Shown in pieces: positions 47,175 through 54,661 of a stretch of 54,661 bases of DNA. The DNA is from Verrucomicrobiota bacterium. Lineage in GTDB: Bacteria; Verrucomicrobiota; Verrucomicrobiia; Limisphaerales; PALSA-1396. A program made the position numbers and the translations under genes. Position 1 is the stretch's first letter; every line of letters starts with the position of its first letter. Below the pieces are notes generated by a model. That model saw only the letters and a list, made by a program, of their open reading frames with translations, was not told the origin of the DNA and searched no databases. The stretch is taken from NCBI GenBank assembly GCA_016200005.1, contig JACQFP010000018.1, positions 1 through 54,661 on the forward strand, written 5' to 3'.

Positions 47175-48472
47175 TGTTCAGACCAGGGTCGCATCGGCGG
47201 TGGCGGCGGCGGTGCTGACCAGCGCCAGATGGGTTGATATTTCAGCATCAGATATGGAGTTTCAATGCGCCGCTGGTTTTCTTTGAGCGAAACCAGCAGG
47301 GCGTCCAAGGTGCCGCTGGTCAAAAGAGTTCGTTCGATGTTCCACGTCGGTTTGCCCGTCAACATCATCTGTTCGATGCCGTGCAGCAGCAAGGCGAAGT
47401 GCATCGCCGGCCGGCCTTCCTGCGTCCAGAACTGCGAGGACTCGAGGCGATCCTCGTCAGCGTAGCGCCATGCGGCAGTCCATCCGGTCGCGGCACCGCT
47501 CAACTCCAAGAGATGTGCGCGCAAGCCGTCCGCGTATTCCACGCGAAACAATTTCGGTTCGCGGACGACTTCGCGGAGCGGACGGGCGTGGTTTTCCGGT
47601 TGTGACTGTCGCCGCCACGCGGCCTCGAACAATTGAACGTCGAACGCCTTTTCGTCAAACGCGCGCCACACCGCTTCCCCGGAAAAACTCTGCACGGCTT
47701 GAATGCCGGTCTCGCCCCCTTGACGTTGCTCTGCCAGGGCCTGAACGAATTCCAGAGTGTGAAAGCCGTAGGCATCCGTCGTGGGCAGGCTGATGGCGAC
47801 GATCTCGCGGATGCGCGCGCTGCGTTTGACGTCAGCGGGCGGATGCCGCCACGTGCCGGGCAATGACGACCCCGCCATCAGGGGAACGTTCAACTCCTGC
47901 GCCGTGTCGTAAATGTATCTGGCGTCCGCCCAATTGTCGGAAAGATGCTTGTCGATAAAGACCGGCACGACGCGGCCACTGGCTCGAAAGACTTTCAACA
48001 CTTCCTCCCAGAACCGCCGTTTGGGATATTGCGTATTGCCGGTGGGCGATTTGGGATAATCCCCGTGTTCGGCGATGAGCAACACACCGTCCACGGCCAG
48101 CCGACCGGTGCCAAGGGTGAGCGCATCTTCAATCGTCTGGCTGAGCCGAAACCGATGGGATGCGGCGAGCAATCGGCTGATGTCGTCGGCCGGTCGCTGG
48201 TCTGTGTAAAGCGAAACGAGCTTGAGCGGAGAGTCCTTGCCCTTGCCGTCGAGCGTGTCGGTCTGAAGCAGGCGGCTGACGATCACGTCAGCGTGCGCGT
48301 TATGCCGATAAACGGTAACGATGGCGGCGACGTTTTTGGTGGGAGCTGGGTTGATCGGCCCGCCCGCGCGCGCGCGGACAGTCGCGTTTACACACGTGCA
48401 AACGAGAACGAGCCGGGGCAGCCGGATCGACCAACGCCAGCAGAGCCGCAGTAGCCGTTGGTCAGTTATCAT
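47171..48472 (-). CDS. Secreted protein of unknown function, partner of the sugar dehydrogenase
   Basis: 433 residues; N-terminal basic/hydrophobic segment (LLRLCWRWSIRLPRLVLVCTCVNATVRA) looks like a signal sequence. The core has an alpha/beta pattern with VAAIVTVYRHNAHADVIVSRLLQ, LKLVSLYTDQRPADDISRLLAASHRFRLSQTIEDALTLGTGRLAVDGVLLIAEHGDYPKSPTGNTQYPKRRFWEEVLKVFRASGRVVPVFIDKHLSDNWADARYIYDTA. The series of strands and the AEHGDYP and DKHL motifs are reminiscent of a Rossmann-type dehydrogenase without an obvious cofactor loop. Ends in a Pro-rich tail. Its stop overlaps the following start, so it is co-translated with the dehydrogenase. Function not recognised. Confidence 0.75.
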   Translation of the reverse strand: MITDQRLLRLCWRWSIRLPRLVLVCTCVNATVRARAGGPINPAPTKNVAAIVTVYRHNAHADVIVSRLLQTDTLDGKGKDSPLKLVSLYTDQRPADDISRLLAASHRFRLSQTIEDALTLGTGRLAVDGVLLIAEHGDYPKSPTGNTQYPKRRFWEEVLKVFRASGRVVPVFIDKHLSDNWADARYIYDTAQELNVPLMAGSSLPGTWRHPPADVKRSARIREIVAISLPTTDAYGFHTLEFVQALAEQRQGGETGIQAVQSFSGEAVWRAFDEKAFDVQLFEAAWRRQSQPENHARPLREVVREPKLFRVEYADGLRAHLLELSGAATGWTAAWRYADEDRLESSQFWTQEGRPAMHFALLLHGIEQMMLTGKPTWNIERTLLTSGTLDALLVSLKENQRRIETPYLMLKYQPIWRWSAPPPPPPMRPWSEQ

Positions 48473-48594
48473 CTTCGGTTGAATTTACATTCGATAACCG
48501 AACTCGAACCGCTGAGTAAATAAAAATTGCGGAACGCGAAAGCGGACTGCCTGCCAACCGGCGGGCATCCCGATGCCGTGCTGACTCTCACCTC

Positions 48595-48759
48595 TCAGTG
48601 AAATCGCGTGATCCGATGGCGCTCCTTGCGCTTTTTCCGATGGAGATAAGTGTCAATGACCAGGAGGACAAAAATGAAAACACCAGCAAGACAGAGCACG
48701 ATAATGACAGGCTTGTCGTGCCACACTTCGCTCACAAACTTGAAGAAGTCCAAATTCAT
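48595..48759 (-). CDS. 54-residue single-pass membrane protein
   Basis: A short ORF: a polar start MNLDFFKFVSEVWHDKP, one hydrophobic helix of about 19 residues (VIIVLCLAGVFIFVLLVID), and a strongly basic C-terminus (LHRKKRKERHRITRFH). The positive tail predicts an N-out, C-in orientation. The layout is typical of genuine small membrane proteins. No close Shine-Dalgarno is seen. It lies 122 bases upstream of the dehydrogenase-partner gene on the same strand. No family recognised. Confidence 0.6.
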   Translation of the reverse strand: MNLDFFKFVSEVWHDKPVIIVLCLAGVFIFVLLVIDTYLHRKKRKERHRITRFH

Positions 48760-49131
48760 GGTTTCTCAACTTACACCATTTCATCCGAAACCAAAATCGC
48801 CGTCGCGCTCGAGTTATATTGGGGTTTGGGGAGGCTCCCGCGTTTGGGATACTTCTACAAATCGATTTCAGGCGCCACCGCAATTCTCGTCCGGTGCCAT
48901 CTCGACGGCAGCCTGCGGATCAACTCCACCCGTTCGATCGAATCTGGCGATGGCTGTCGCGCCGGGATCATCTTGTTTTTGAACTTGTACTCCCCTGCGG
49001 CCGATGCGTCGAGGCCACTGCGCCCGCCTGCGGCTGCGAAGCGCGACCACGGAGTCGGCCTGGTCGCTGATCAACAGACCCAGAGGCGGGACAGACTCGA
49101 CTCCGTGAAGCCCACTCGTCAGAGCGACCAG
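48760..49131. other. Non-coding spacer
   Basis: No gene, repeat or terminator I can support. Several open frames exist but all have Arg/Ser-rich shadow-like composition. It presumably holds the promoter of the 54-residue membrane protein; an AATATAACT segment near 48811-48820 (minus strand) is the only AT-rich stretch. Confidence 0.5.
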
Positions 49132-49335
49132 TTAATGAGCCCGTGAAATACCGCTGCCCGCCCCGAAGCTGAACGGGTTGTCGGAAAACGCCGAAGCGTT
49201 TGAACCTCGGCCGGACATCGTTTGACTCTCATTTCCCATTCCACCCGCCGCGCGGTGGTCGGGAGTTGCACAACCAACCAGCAAAGTCGCGGCTCCGATC
49301 AAAGCCAATAGTTCTTTTACGATTTGGATTTTCAT
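49132..49335 (-). CDS. Small lipoprotein
   Basis: 67 residues. N-terminus MKIQIVKELLALIGAATLLVGC is a clear lipoprotein signal with lipobox LVGC; the mature part of about 46 residues is Gly/Ser/Asn-rich (GGMGNESQTMSGRGSNASAFSDNPFSFGAGSG) and probably disordered. A Shine-Dalgarno-like AAGGA precedes the ATG. Unlinked to neighbours by function. No family recognised. Confidence 0.72.
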   Translation of the reverse strand: MKIQIVKELLALIGAATLLVGCATPDHRAAGGMGNESQTMSGRGSNASAFSDNPFSFGAGSGISRAH

Positions 49336-49857
49336 TCAGTTCCTTTTGCTAAACGATTTGGTCCCGTCGGTTTCATTGCAACCCTCTTCGTTGGCTTCCC
49401 CAGCCTATCTTGGAGGCTGCGCTATCCCGGAAAGTTTGCACGCTGTCACCAATTCCCAGGTTTGGTCGGTTGCGCTTCGTGTAGAAAAGCGGCGCTGGAA
49501 GAACACCGGCCGAGATGGAAGCGCTGGGAACGGAACCCGAAATCCGAAGTTCGACTTCCGGGATGCCAAAGAAATCCGAAGCCCGAACGCTCCTGATCCA
49601 GCGGTTGGCTTTGGAGCCATTGCTCCGCCCTGCTGCACGAGCGTATTTGGGCCATCGGATATCGGCCTGCTTCGGTGTTTCGAGAATTCGAAATCAAGCT
49701 CATTGCACCGTCGCCTGCCCGCTTGCGAACCGCCGCAATCGGAGTAATGGTATCCAGCTAAACCGGGACGACCGTCGTTCCGGGTCGAATGCCTGTCGAA
49801 CTCCTAACTGACGCCGGCCAGTGCGCGCCGGCGTGCTACCCGCAACGCGTGGGCGCC
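49336..49857. other. Spacer with degenerate CCGAA-type direct repeats
   Basis: No convincing gene. From about 49535 to 49595 there are scattered copies of GAAATCCGAAG-like words (for example near 49548 and 49571), resembling low-complexity direct repeats. The ATG at 49789 is in frame with the GH13 gene, but codons 49789-49857 do not look like a signal peptide; the preferred start of that gene is 49858. Promoters for the lipoprotein and GH13 genes must lie here but are not clear. Confidence 0.45.
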
Positions 49858-51957
49858 ATGGCCACGCAGCGCGCGGCGCCGCCCGTTCGTAAATTCTCGC
49901 GACACCAGTTCTGGTTGATCCGGTTGGCGCTCATCGGTTTGTTCGCATGGGATCCGGCGTTGGGCCTCGCGCAGTCCAGCAGACCGGGTATGGGTTCAAT
50001 TCCCTACGCTGATGCGGCGGGGACTGGCGTCACGTTTCGGGTCTGGGCACCACACGCCGCATCCGTAAACGTGCCGGGCACTTTTAATGGCTGGAGCACG
50101 ACTGCGAATCCGCTGGTGCAAGAAGGCTTGTCAGGGCTCTGGTCCGCGGACATTCCCGCCGCGAGAGCCGGTCACGAATACAAATACTTCATCAATGGAA
50201 GCTATTGGTGGAAGGATCCGCGTAGCCGCAAGGTGACTTACAGCGGCTACGATTCCCCCGGCGCCAACTCGATCATCTACGATCCTGGTGCGTTCGATTG
50301 GATGGGCGATGCGCGTCTCGCCGTCAACGCGCCCAATTTGGTCATCTACGAGATGCATGTCGGGACATTCCATGATCCGACCCCTGCCTCCGGCGGGCCG
50401 GGCAAGTTTATGGATGCGATTGCGAAACTCGATCACTTGTCAGCGCTCGGTGTGAATGCGGTCGAGTTGCTGCCGATTGCGGAATTTCCCGGCGACAACA
50501 GTTGGGGATACAATCCGGCGGACCTCTATGCCGTTGAAAATAGCGGCTACGGCGGGCCGGACGGGTTGAAGTCATTCGTGCGCGCCGCGCACGGGCGCGG
50601 CATTCGCGTTCTGTTGGATGTGGTCCACAACCATTGGGGCCCGACGGATTTCGAGCTGTTTGGTTTCGACACGGGATCAGCGAACCGCTTCTACGTTTAT
50701 ACCAACTCAGGCATCTGCTGCACAGCGTGGGGCAACCGTCCCAATTATGCCAACGAAGGAGTTCGGTCGTTCATCATTGATAACATCCGCATGTGGCAGG
50801 ACGAGTATCACGTGGATGGCTTCCGCTGGGATGCGGTGGGCGCGATGCGACATTACGATCCGGGTTATGTGTCCATTCCCGAAGCGGACACGCTGATCCA
50901 ATACATCAACTCGGCCGTCATTGACAGCAACTCCATCAGCATTGCCGAAGACGACTCGTCTGGCATGGATTTTGACGCGCAGTGGAACACAGGTTTCGGG
51001 GACACGTTGATCGCTCAAGTGACCAAAACGAGCGACGCGGACAGGGACATGAATGTGTTGTCGGCCGTGATGAGCGGGGCTGGTTTTGCGCGGGTGCTCT
51101 ATTCTGAGAGTCACGATTTGGTCGGCGACCTCAACGGTCCGGCGAATCAGCGTTTGCCCAAGCGAATCGATCCAGCGACACCCGACAGCTATTGGGCGCG
51201 CAAACGTTCCATGCTGGCGGCGGCAACGGTGCTGACGACACCTGGTATTCCCATGTTGTTCATGGGGCAGGAATTGTTGGAGGTGAACCAATTTGGAACC
51301 GGGAACCCGCTCCAATGGTCGCGCACCAACACGTATGCGGGAGTGCTGGAATTTTATCGCGACCTGATTCAACTTCGGCGCAACCTGGACGGCGTCAGCC
51401 TTGGCCTGACCGGGCCGAACCTGACCTGGCACGTGGTCCGCGATGACACAACATACAAACTGCTCGCCTTCCATCGCTGGGGCGCCGGCCCGAATGACCA
51501 GGTGATGGTCGTGCTCAACTTTGCCAACACCGTAATCCCGAGTTATTGGATTTCCGGCTGGCCGGCCGACGGGGTGTGGTACGCCAATCTCAATTCTGAT
51601 TCGACCCGGTACGGTTCTGACTTTGGCAACCTGGGCAGCGCCCGCGTCACGGTGTCCGGTGGCAGCGGTGAAATCGCCATCGGCCCGTACAGCGTCTTGA
51701 TCCTGTCACGACAGGACCTGGCCGCCGCGGTGAACTCACAACTCGAGTTCACCAGCGTGCACAATGAAAATGGAAACCTGGTTCTGAACTGGACCGGTCC
51801 GACCCGCCTTTGGCAGATTATCCAACGCGCGGCGAGCCTTGCGGGACCGTGGAATGATATTTACACCAATGCACCGCCGACGCCGATCACCAACGTGTTC
51901 GTCGTGCCCGGTCCGATAGCCTCACCGGCTTACTTCAGAGTCAACGCGCGTCCGTGA
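49858..51957 (+). CDS. Secreted GH13 alpha-glucan enzyme (branching-enzyme-like) with CBM48
   Basis: 699 residues from the ATG at 49858. Signal peptide RKFSRHQFWLIRLALIGLFAWDPALGLAQ. CBM48-type N-terminal domain (VTFRVWAPHAASVNVPGTFNGWS). GH13 barrel: GVNAVELLPIAEFPGDNSWGYNP, region I DVVHNHWG, nucleophile region DGFRWDAVGAM, acid/base region SISIAEDDSSG, third acid YSESHDLVG. Similar to GH13_9-like branching enzymes but exported, so starch or glycogen debranching/transglycosylation outside the cytoplasm is likely. The C-terminal 65 residues (GNLVLNWTGPTRLWQIIQRAASLAGPWNDIYTN) are a small beta domain common on secreted proteins of this group. No gene in the following 244 bases. Confidence 0.9.
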   Translation: MATQRAAPPVRKFSRHQFWLIRLALIGLFAWDPALGLAQSSRPGMGSIPYADAAGTGVTFRVWAPHAASVNVPGTFNGWSTTANPLVQEGLSGLWSADIPAARAGHEYKYFINGSYWWKDPRSRKVTYSGYDSPGANSIIYDPGAFDWMGDARLAVNAPNLVIYEMHVGTFHDPTPASGGPGKFMDAIAKLDHLSALGVNAVELLPIAEFPGDNSWGYNPADLYAVENSGYGGPDGLKSFVRAAHGRGIRVLLDVVHNHWGPTDFELFGFDTGSANRFYVYTNSGICCTAWGNRPNYANEGVRSFIIDNIRMWQDEYHVDGFRWDAVGAMRHYDPGYVSIPEADTLIQYINSAVIDSNSISIAEDDSSGMDFDAQWNTGFGDTLIAQVTKTSDADRDMNVLSAVMSGAGFARVLYSESHDLVGDLNGPANQRLPKRIDPATPDSYWARKRSMLAAATVLTTPGIPMLFMGQELLEVNQFGTGNPLQWSRTNTYAGVLEFYRDLIQLRRNLDGVSLGLTGPNLTWHVVRDDTTYKLLAFHRWGAGPNDQVMVVLNFANTVIPSYWISGWPADGVWYANLNSDSTRYGSDFGNLGSARVTVSGGSGEIAIGPYSVLILSRQDLAAAVNSQLEFTSVHNENGNLVLNWTGPTRLWQIIQRAASLAGPWNDIYTNAPPTPITNVFVVPGPIASPAYFRVNARP

Positions 51958-52201
51958 CGCTACGGTGGCTATCAGGTTTCAGGTCAAAAGCCGCTTACCA
52001 AAGCAACGGCACCCAACATGGTTTCTGCTTCTCTCATTTTGGTGTTCGCTTTGTTCGTGGTGTCCTCCAACGCCGCAACGAACCGAGCTGGCTTCCAACT
52101 TGCGTCGCGCGGAGGTTTGAGGTTAGATGACCGGCGTCCAGTGTGGGCAAGGCTGTGCGCGGCCCCAGTGGCACGTCGGACGGCAAACGGATCGGTGAGA
52201 C

Positions 52202-52888
52202 ATGGCGCATACGAAACAGACCGGGCCTAAGGACAGCAGGAAACGCATCCTGTTGGTGGACGACCACGCCGTCGTGCGTTTCGGCATCGCGCAATTGATC
52301 AACCGCCAGGGCGACCTTGTCGTTTGTGGCGAAGAGGAAGACGCCTCGAAAGCATTGAGCGCCATTGAACGGTTGAAGCCCGACCTAGTCATCGCTGACA
52401 TTGCGCTCAAGGACAGCAGCGGCCTGGAATTGATGCGCAACATCAAGGCACAACATCCCGGTCTGCCGGTGCTCGTCGTCAGCGTTCACGATGAAGCCAT
52501 CTACGCAGAAATCGCTTTCCGCGCCGGCGCCTTGGGTTATCTGATGAAAGAGGCGGTGCTGGAAAAAATACCCACCGCCATCCGCCGGGTATTGAGTGGA
52601 AACATTTACGTGAGTGACGCGCTCGGCGCCAAGATGCTGCAGCAACAGGTCCGCGGGCAGACCGACATTCACCAATCCCCGGTCAAGAGTCTGAGCGACC
52701 GCGAACTGGAAGTCTTCCAGTTGATCGGGCGATGGAAGAAGACCAAAGACATCGCCGCCGAACTCCATCTGAGCGTCAAGACCGTCGAGTATTACCGCGA
52801 GCAGATCAAACGCAAACTCGCCTTGAAGGATGCGGGTGCACTGACGCAATACGCCACGTCCTGGGTGCAGCGCGGCATTCCCTCCTGA
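52202..52888 (+). CDS. NarL/FixJ-family response regulator
   Basis: 228 residues. Receiver at about 15-135: ILLVDDHAVVRFGI, phospho-Asp in LVIADIALKDSSGLEL, Thr/Ser position VVSVHDE, Lys in GYLMKEA. LuxR-type HTH at about 160-220: SLSDRELEVFQLIGRWKKTKDIAAELHLSVKTVEYYREQIKRKL. No kinase gene is adjacent. It precedes the large surface protein by 195 bases on the same strand and might regulate it (inference). Confidence 0.93.
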   Translation: MAHTKQTGPKDSRKRILLVDDHAVVRFGIAQLINRQGDLVVCGEEEDASKALSAIERLKPDLVIADIALKDSSGLELMRNIKAQHPGLPVLVVSVHDEAIYAEIAFRAGALGYLMKEAVLEKIPTAIRRVLSGNIYVSDALGAKMLQQQVRGQTDIHQSPVKSLSDRELEVFQLIGRWKKTKDIAAELHLSVKTVEYYREQIKRKLALKDAGALTQYATSWVQRGIPS

Positions 52889-53083
52889 CCACGTCGGTCG
52901 CGACCCTGACCTCCCGCTCCATCGCCTGATCTTCCATGCTTCCCGGATACCCCAGGGGATTCCCTTGGACTGCATTCCGTTAGTTTTCCGGGGCATCATC
53001 GGTGCTATTCCCCGATTGTGAGGTGGGCCGGTGCGACTTACGGTGCATCAGTTGGAAGAAAACATGAGGACATTCTACCCATT

Positions 53084-54661
53084 ATGAACGACAAGATTTG
53101 TTTGCACCGGAAAGCCAATTGTGCAGCGACGGTGTTGGCGTTACTCGCCTTGCTCTTTGTCAGCGGCGCAAGCCGCGGCTCAACACTCGTGTTGGAAGGT
53201 CAAAACAAAGGTAACGCCAGCAGTTGGTTCGCCGGCAACCTTCAGAACTGGCTGGAACTGGATTACATTCCGTGCCGCGTGCGCATCACGGGCGGCCCCG
53301 TCAACAGTCAAATGCTCACCATCTCGTTTCCTCACATTACCGGCACCACGCCCGGCTTCCAAAACCTCTACAACTTCACTGCCTCGCCCAACGTCGTTTT
53401 TGTCACGCCGCCGAAGCTCACTGCGCCTTTGGTTGGTGATTGGAGCTACAGCTTCACAGTCAGCGTCACGGATAACAAAACCGCCACGATCCAGTTTCTC
53501 GCACGGCTGGCAGCAGGCGCGCACCTCAACACCGGCAGTTCGCTGATGCTCCGGGGCGATCCGGAGTCCATGGGCAACCTCCAAATTCACAAGCCAGGCC
53601 CCGGACCGGGTCAGCCCGACCTCGCGATCGTTAAGACGGGACCCGCCACAGCTCCGCAAGGGGGAACTATCACTTACTCACTCGCCTACACCAATCAGGC
53701 GGCCACCAACTCCGCCGTCGGAACGCAGATCAGCGACATCCTGCCACCCGAAATCACCGTGGACGCCAACAGTCTCTCCGCCAATGCTCTGCTCATCGGC
53801 AACACCATCTTCTGGGACCTCACCAATGTCCTCGCTCACGCCAGCGGACAAGTAACCTTTCAAGCTGTCATCAATATCAACACCCCCGTCGGCCGTGTCG
53901 TCACTAATTATTCCCAGATTCTCAGTTCGGAAGACGACGCAAACTATGCCGATAACACTTCCACATGGCTCACAACGGTGACCCCTGGTTGTTCGGCGCC
54001 GGTGTTGACTTGCGCGAGCGACAAATCAATCGAGTGTGGCACCCCTTGGACGTTTGATGTTCCCGCGGCCAGCGATGCCGCCGCCTCCAACTCGCTGAGC
54101 GTCGTGAGCACCACAACTAACGCTCTTTGTGGTCAGACCTTCAGTGCGACCCGGACGTGGCAGGCGACGGATGCCTGCGGCAACACTGCCCAATGCAGTC
54201 AGACGGTGACCATTGTGGATACGACTCCGCCGACGTTTACATGTTCGACCAACAAAACTGTGCAGGCTGGTGCCACATGGACATTTGACGAGCCTGCAGC
54301 AATTCACGGTTGCGGCAGCAACGTGATCAGCATCGTCAGCACGGTGACCAACACCAGCGGTCATTGCGGCACGACCTTTGACGCGACCCGGACATGGCAG
54401 GCCACGGACGCCTGCGGCAACAATTCACAATGCAGCCAGAAGGTGACGATTGTCGATACGACGGCGCCGGTGATCGATTGCAGCGCCAGCCCCAACAAGA
54501 CTGTGCAACAGGGGACGGCCTGGACCTTTGATCCGCCGACGGCGACCGACAACAGCGGCGGCAACGTGATCACGATCGTCAGCACGGTGACCAACACCAG
54601 CGGTCATTGCGGCACAACCTTTGACGCGACCCGGACATGGCAGGCGACGGATGCCTGCGGC
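53084..54661 (+). CDS. Large repetitive cell-surface protein (5' part)
   Basis: At least 526 residues, open to the window edge. Signal peptide CAATVLALLALLFVSGASRG; a beta-rich region (LQNWLELDYIPCRVRITGGPVNSQMLTISFPHITG...); a DUF11-like repeat at about 180-300 (LAIVKTGPATAPQGGTITYSLAYTNQAATNSAVGTQISDILPPEITVD); then tandem Cys-rich Ig/HYR-like repeats of about 76-81 residues with the recurring block GTTFDATRTWQATDACGNNSQC and VTIVDTTAPVIDC. Four or more Cys per repeat suggest disulfide-stabilised domains. Likely an adhesin or matrix protein. The C-terminal anchor is outside the window. Confidence 0.85.
   Translation, partial: MNDKICLHRKANCAATVLALLALLFVSGASRGSTLVLEGQNKGNASSWFAGNLQNWLELDYIPCRVRITGGPVNSQMLTISFPHITGTTPGFQNLYNFTASPNVVFVTPPKLTAPLVGDWSYSFTVSVTDNKTATIQFLARLAAGAHLNTGSSLMLRGDPESMGNLQIHKPGPGPGQPDLAIVKTGPATAPQGGTITYSLAYTNQAATNSAVGTQISDILPPEITVDANSLSANALLIGNTIFWDLTNVLAHASGQVTFQAVININTPVGRVVTNYSQILSSEDDANYADNTSTWLTTVTPGCSAPVLTCASDKSIECGTPWTFDVPAASDAAASNSLSVVSTTTNALCGQTFSATRTWQATDACGNTAQCSQTVTIVDTTPPTFTCSTNKTVQAGATWTFDEPAAIHGCGSNVISIVSTVTNTSGHCGTTFDATRTWQATDACGNNSQCSQKVTIVDTTAPVIDCSASPNKTVQQGTAWTFDPPTATDNSGGNVITIVSTVTNTSGHCGTTFDATRTWQATDACG
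54095..54661 (+). repeat. Tandem repeats in the surface-protein gene
   Basis: Three successive copies of a Cys-rich domain. Corresponding positions fall at 54095, 54323 and 54566, so the spacing is 228 bases then 243 bases. Copies two and three are nearly identical over the roughly 95 bases visible at the window edge (only a few differences), whereas copy one is more diverged, suggesting recent duplication or gene conversion of the later copies. Confidence 0.8.

Noticed and set aside
48661-48982. A plus-strand gene at 48674 preceded by a perfect AGGAGG
   Set aside because: The translated product is Ser/Pro-rich without structure, while the opposite strand encodes a well-formed small membrane protein; the AGGAGG is the complement of its codons.
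54095-54661. CRISPR-like array
   Set aside because: The repeats are long, in frame and protein-coding, with no short conserved repeat/spacer pattern.

Overview
The window reads as a chromosomal segment of a GC-rich, Gram-negative, aerobic heterotroph of the Verrucomicrobiota (Pedosphaera/Limisphaerales-like). This placement is inference. It rests on an alternative complex III respiratory cluster, pseudopilins with A/G-FTL(I/V)E leaders, secreted sulfatases, DUF1080 and Gfo/Idh proteins, S1/P1 nuclease, membrane-bound PQQ/cytochrome sugar dehydrogenase, and many small palindromic repeats.

Layout. 1-5.4 kb: edge of a YtrA-like GntR/ABC operon, glucokinase, a secreted beta-propeller protein, and a disrupted 2-isopropylmalate synthase (leuA) preceded by a leucine-rich leader peptide and an attenuator-type terminator. 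5.5-21.8 kb: one long minus-strand type II secretion (T2SS/pseudopilus) operon, in transcription order gspE-F-G-H-I-J-K-L(PilMN-like)-M(PilO-like)-C(PilP-like)-D split into two proteins. It is followed by a histidine kinase and, after an oppositely oriented DUF433/DUF5615 toxin-antitoxin pair, a sigma-54 response regulator. 22-23.5 kb: a sulfatase. 23.9-35.1 kb: a plus-strand respiratory operon, actA-B-C-D-E-F, a small membrane protein, a CcoN-like protein lacking every heme and copper ligand, a CcoO-like cytochrome c and a further monoheme cytochrome c. 35.2-36.6 kb: a degraded stretch, a GIY-YIG gene with a strong promoter, and a structured tRNA-like element. 36.6-48.8 kb: DUF1080 protein, Gfo/Idh oxidoreductase, queG, aroK, a second sulfatase, a histone-deacetylase-like amidohydrolase, S1/P1 nuclease, a sugar-dehydrogenase/triheme fusion with a secreted partner of unknown function, and a 54-residue membrane protein. 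49-54.7 kb: a small lipoprotein, a secreted GH13 alpha-glucan enzyme, a NarL-type regulator, and the start of a large repetitive cell-surface protein that runs off the window.

How it works together. The T2SS would export the secreted hydrolases here (sulfatases, GH13, nuclease), and the kinase/regulator pair at its end is a plausible controller. ACIII would oxidise quinol and pass electrons to the three cytochromes c encoded with it. No ligand-complete terminal oxidase lies in the window.

Most unusual: (1) the CcoN-like subunit in which the heme-ligand HxH motif has become QxQ and every other ligand is also gone; (2) at least four families of short palindromic or tandem repeats inserted in frame within protein-coding genes, two of them re-used in the same reading frame; (3) a leu attenuator with a probably leaderless leader ORF next to a leuA that has lost part of its feedback domain; (4) a tRNA-like folded element right after a GIY-YIG gene; (5) a 38-bp perfect palindrome at the aroK/sulfatase divergence.
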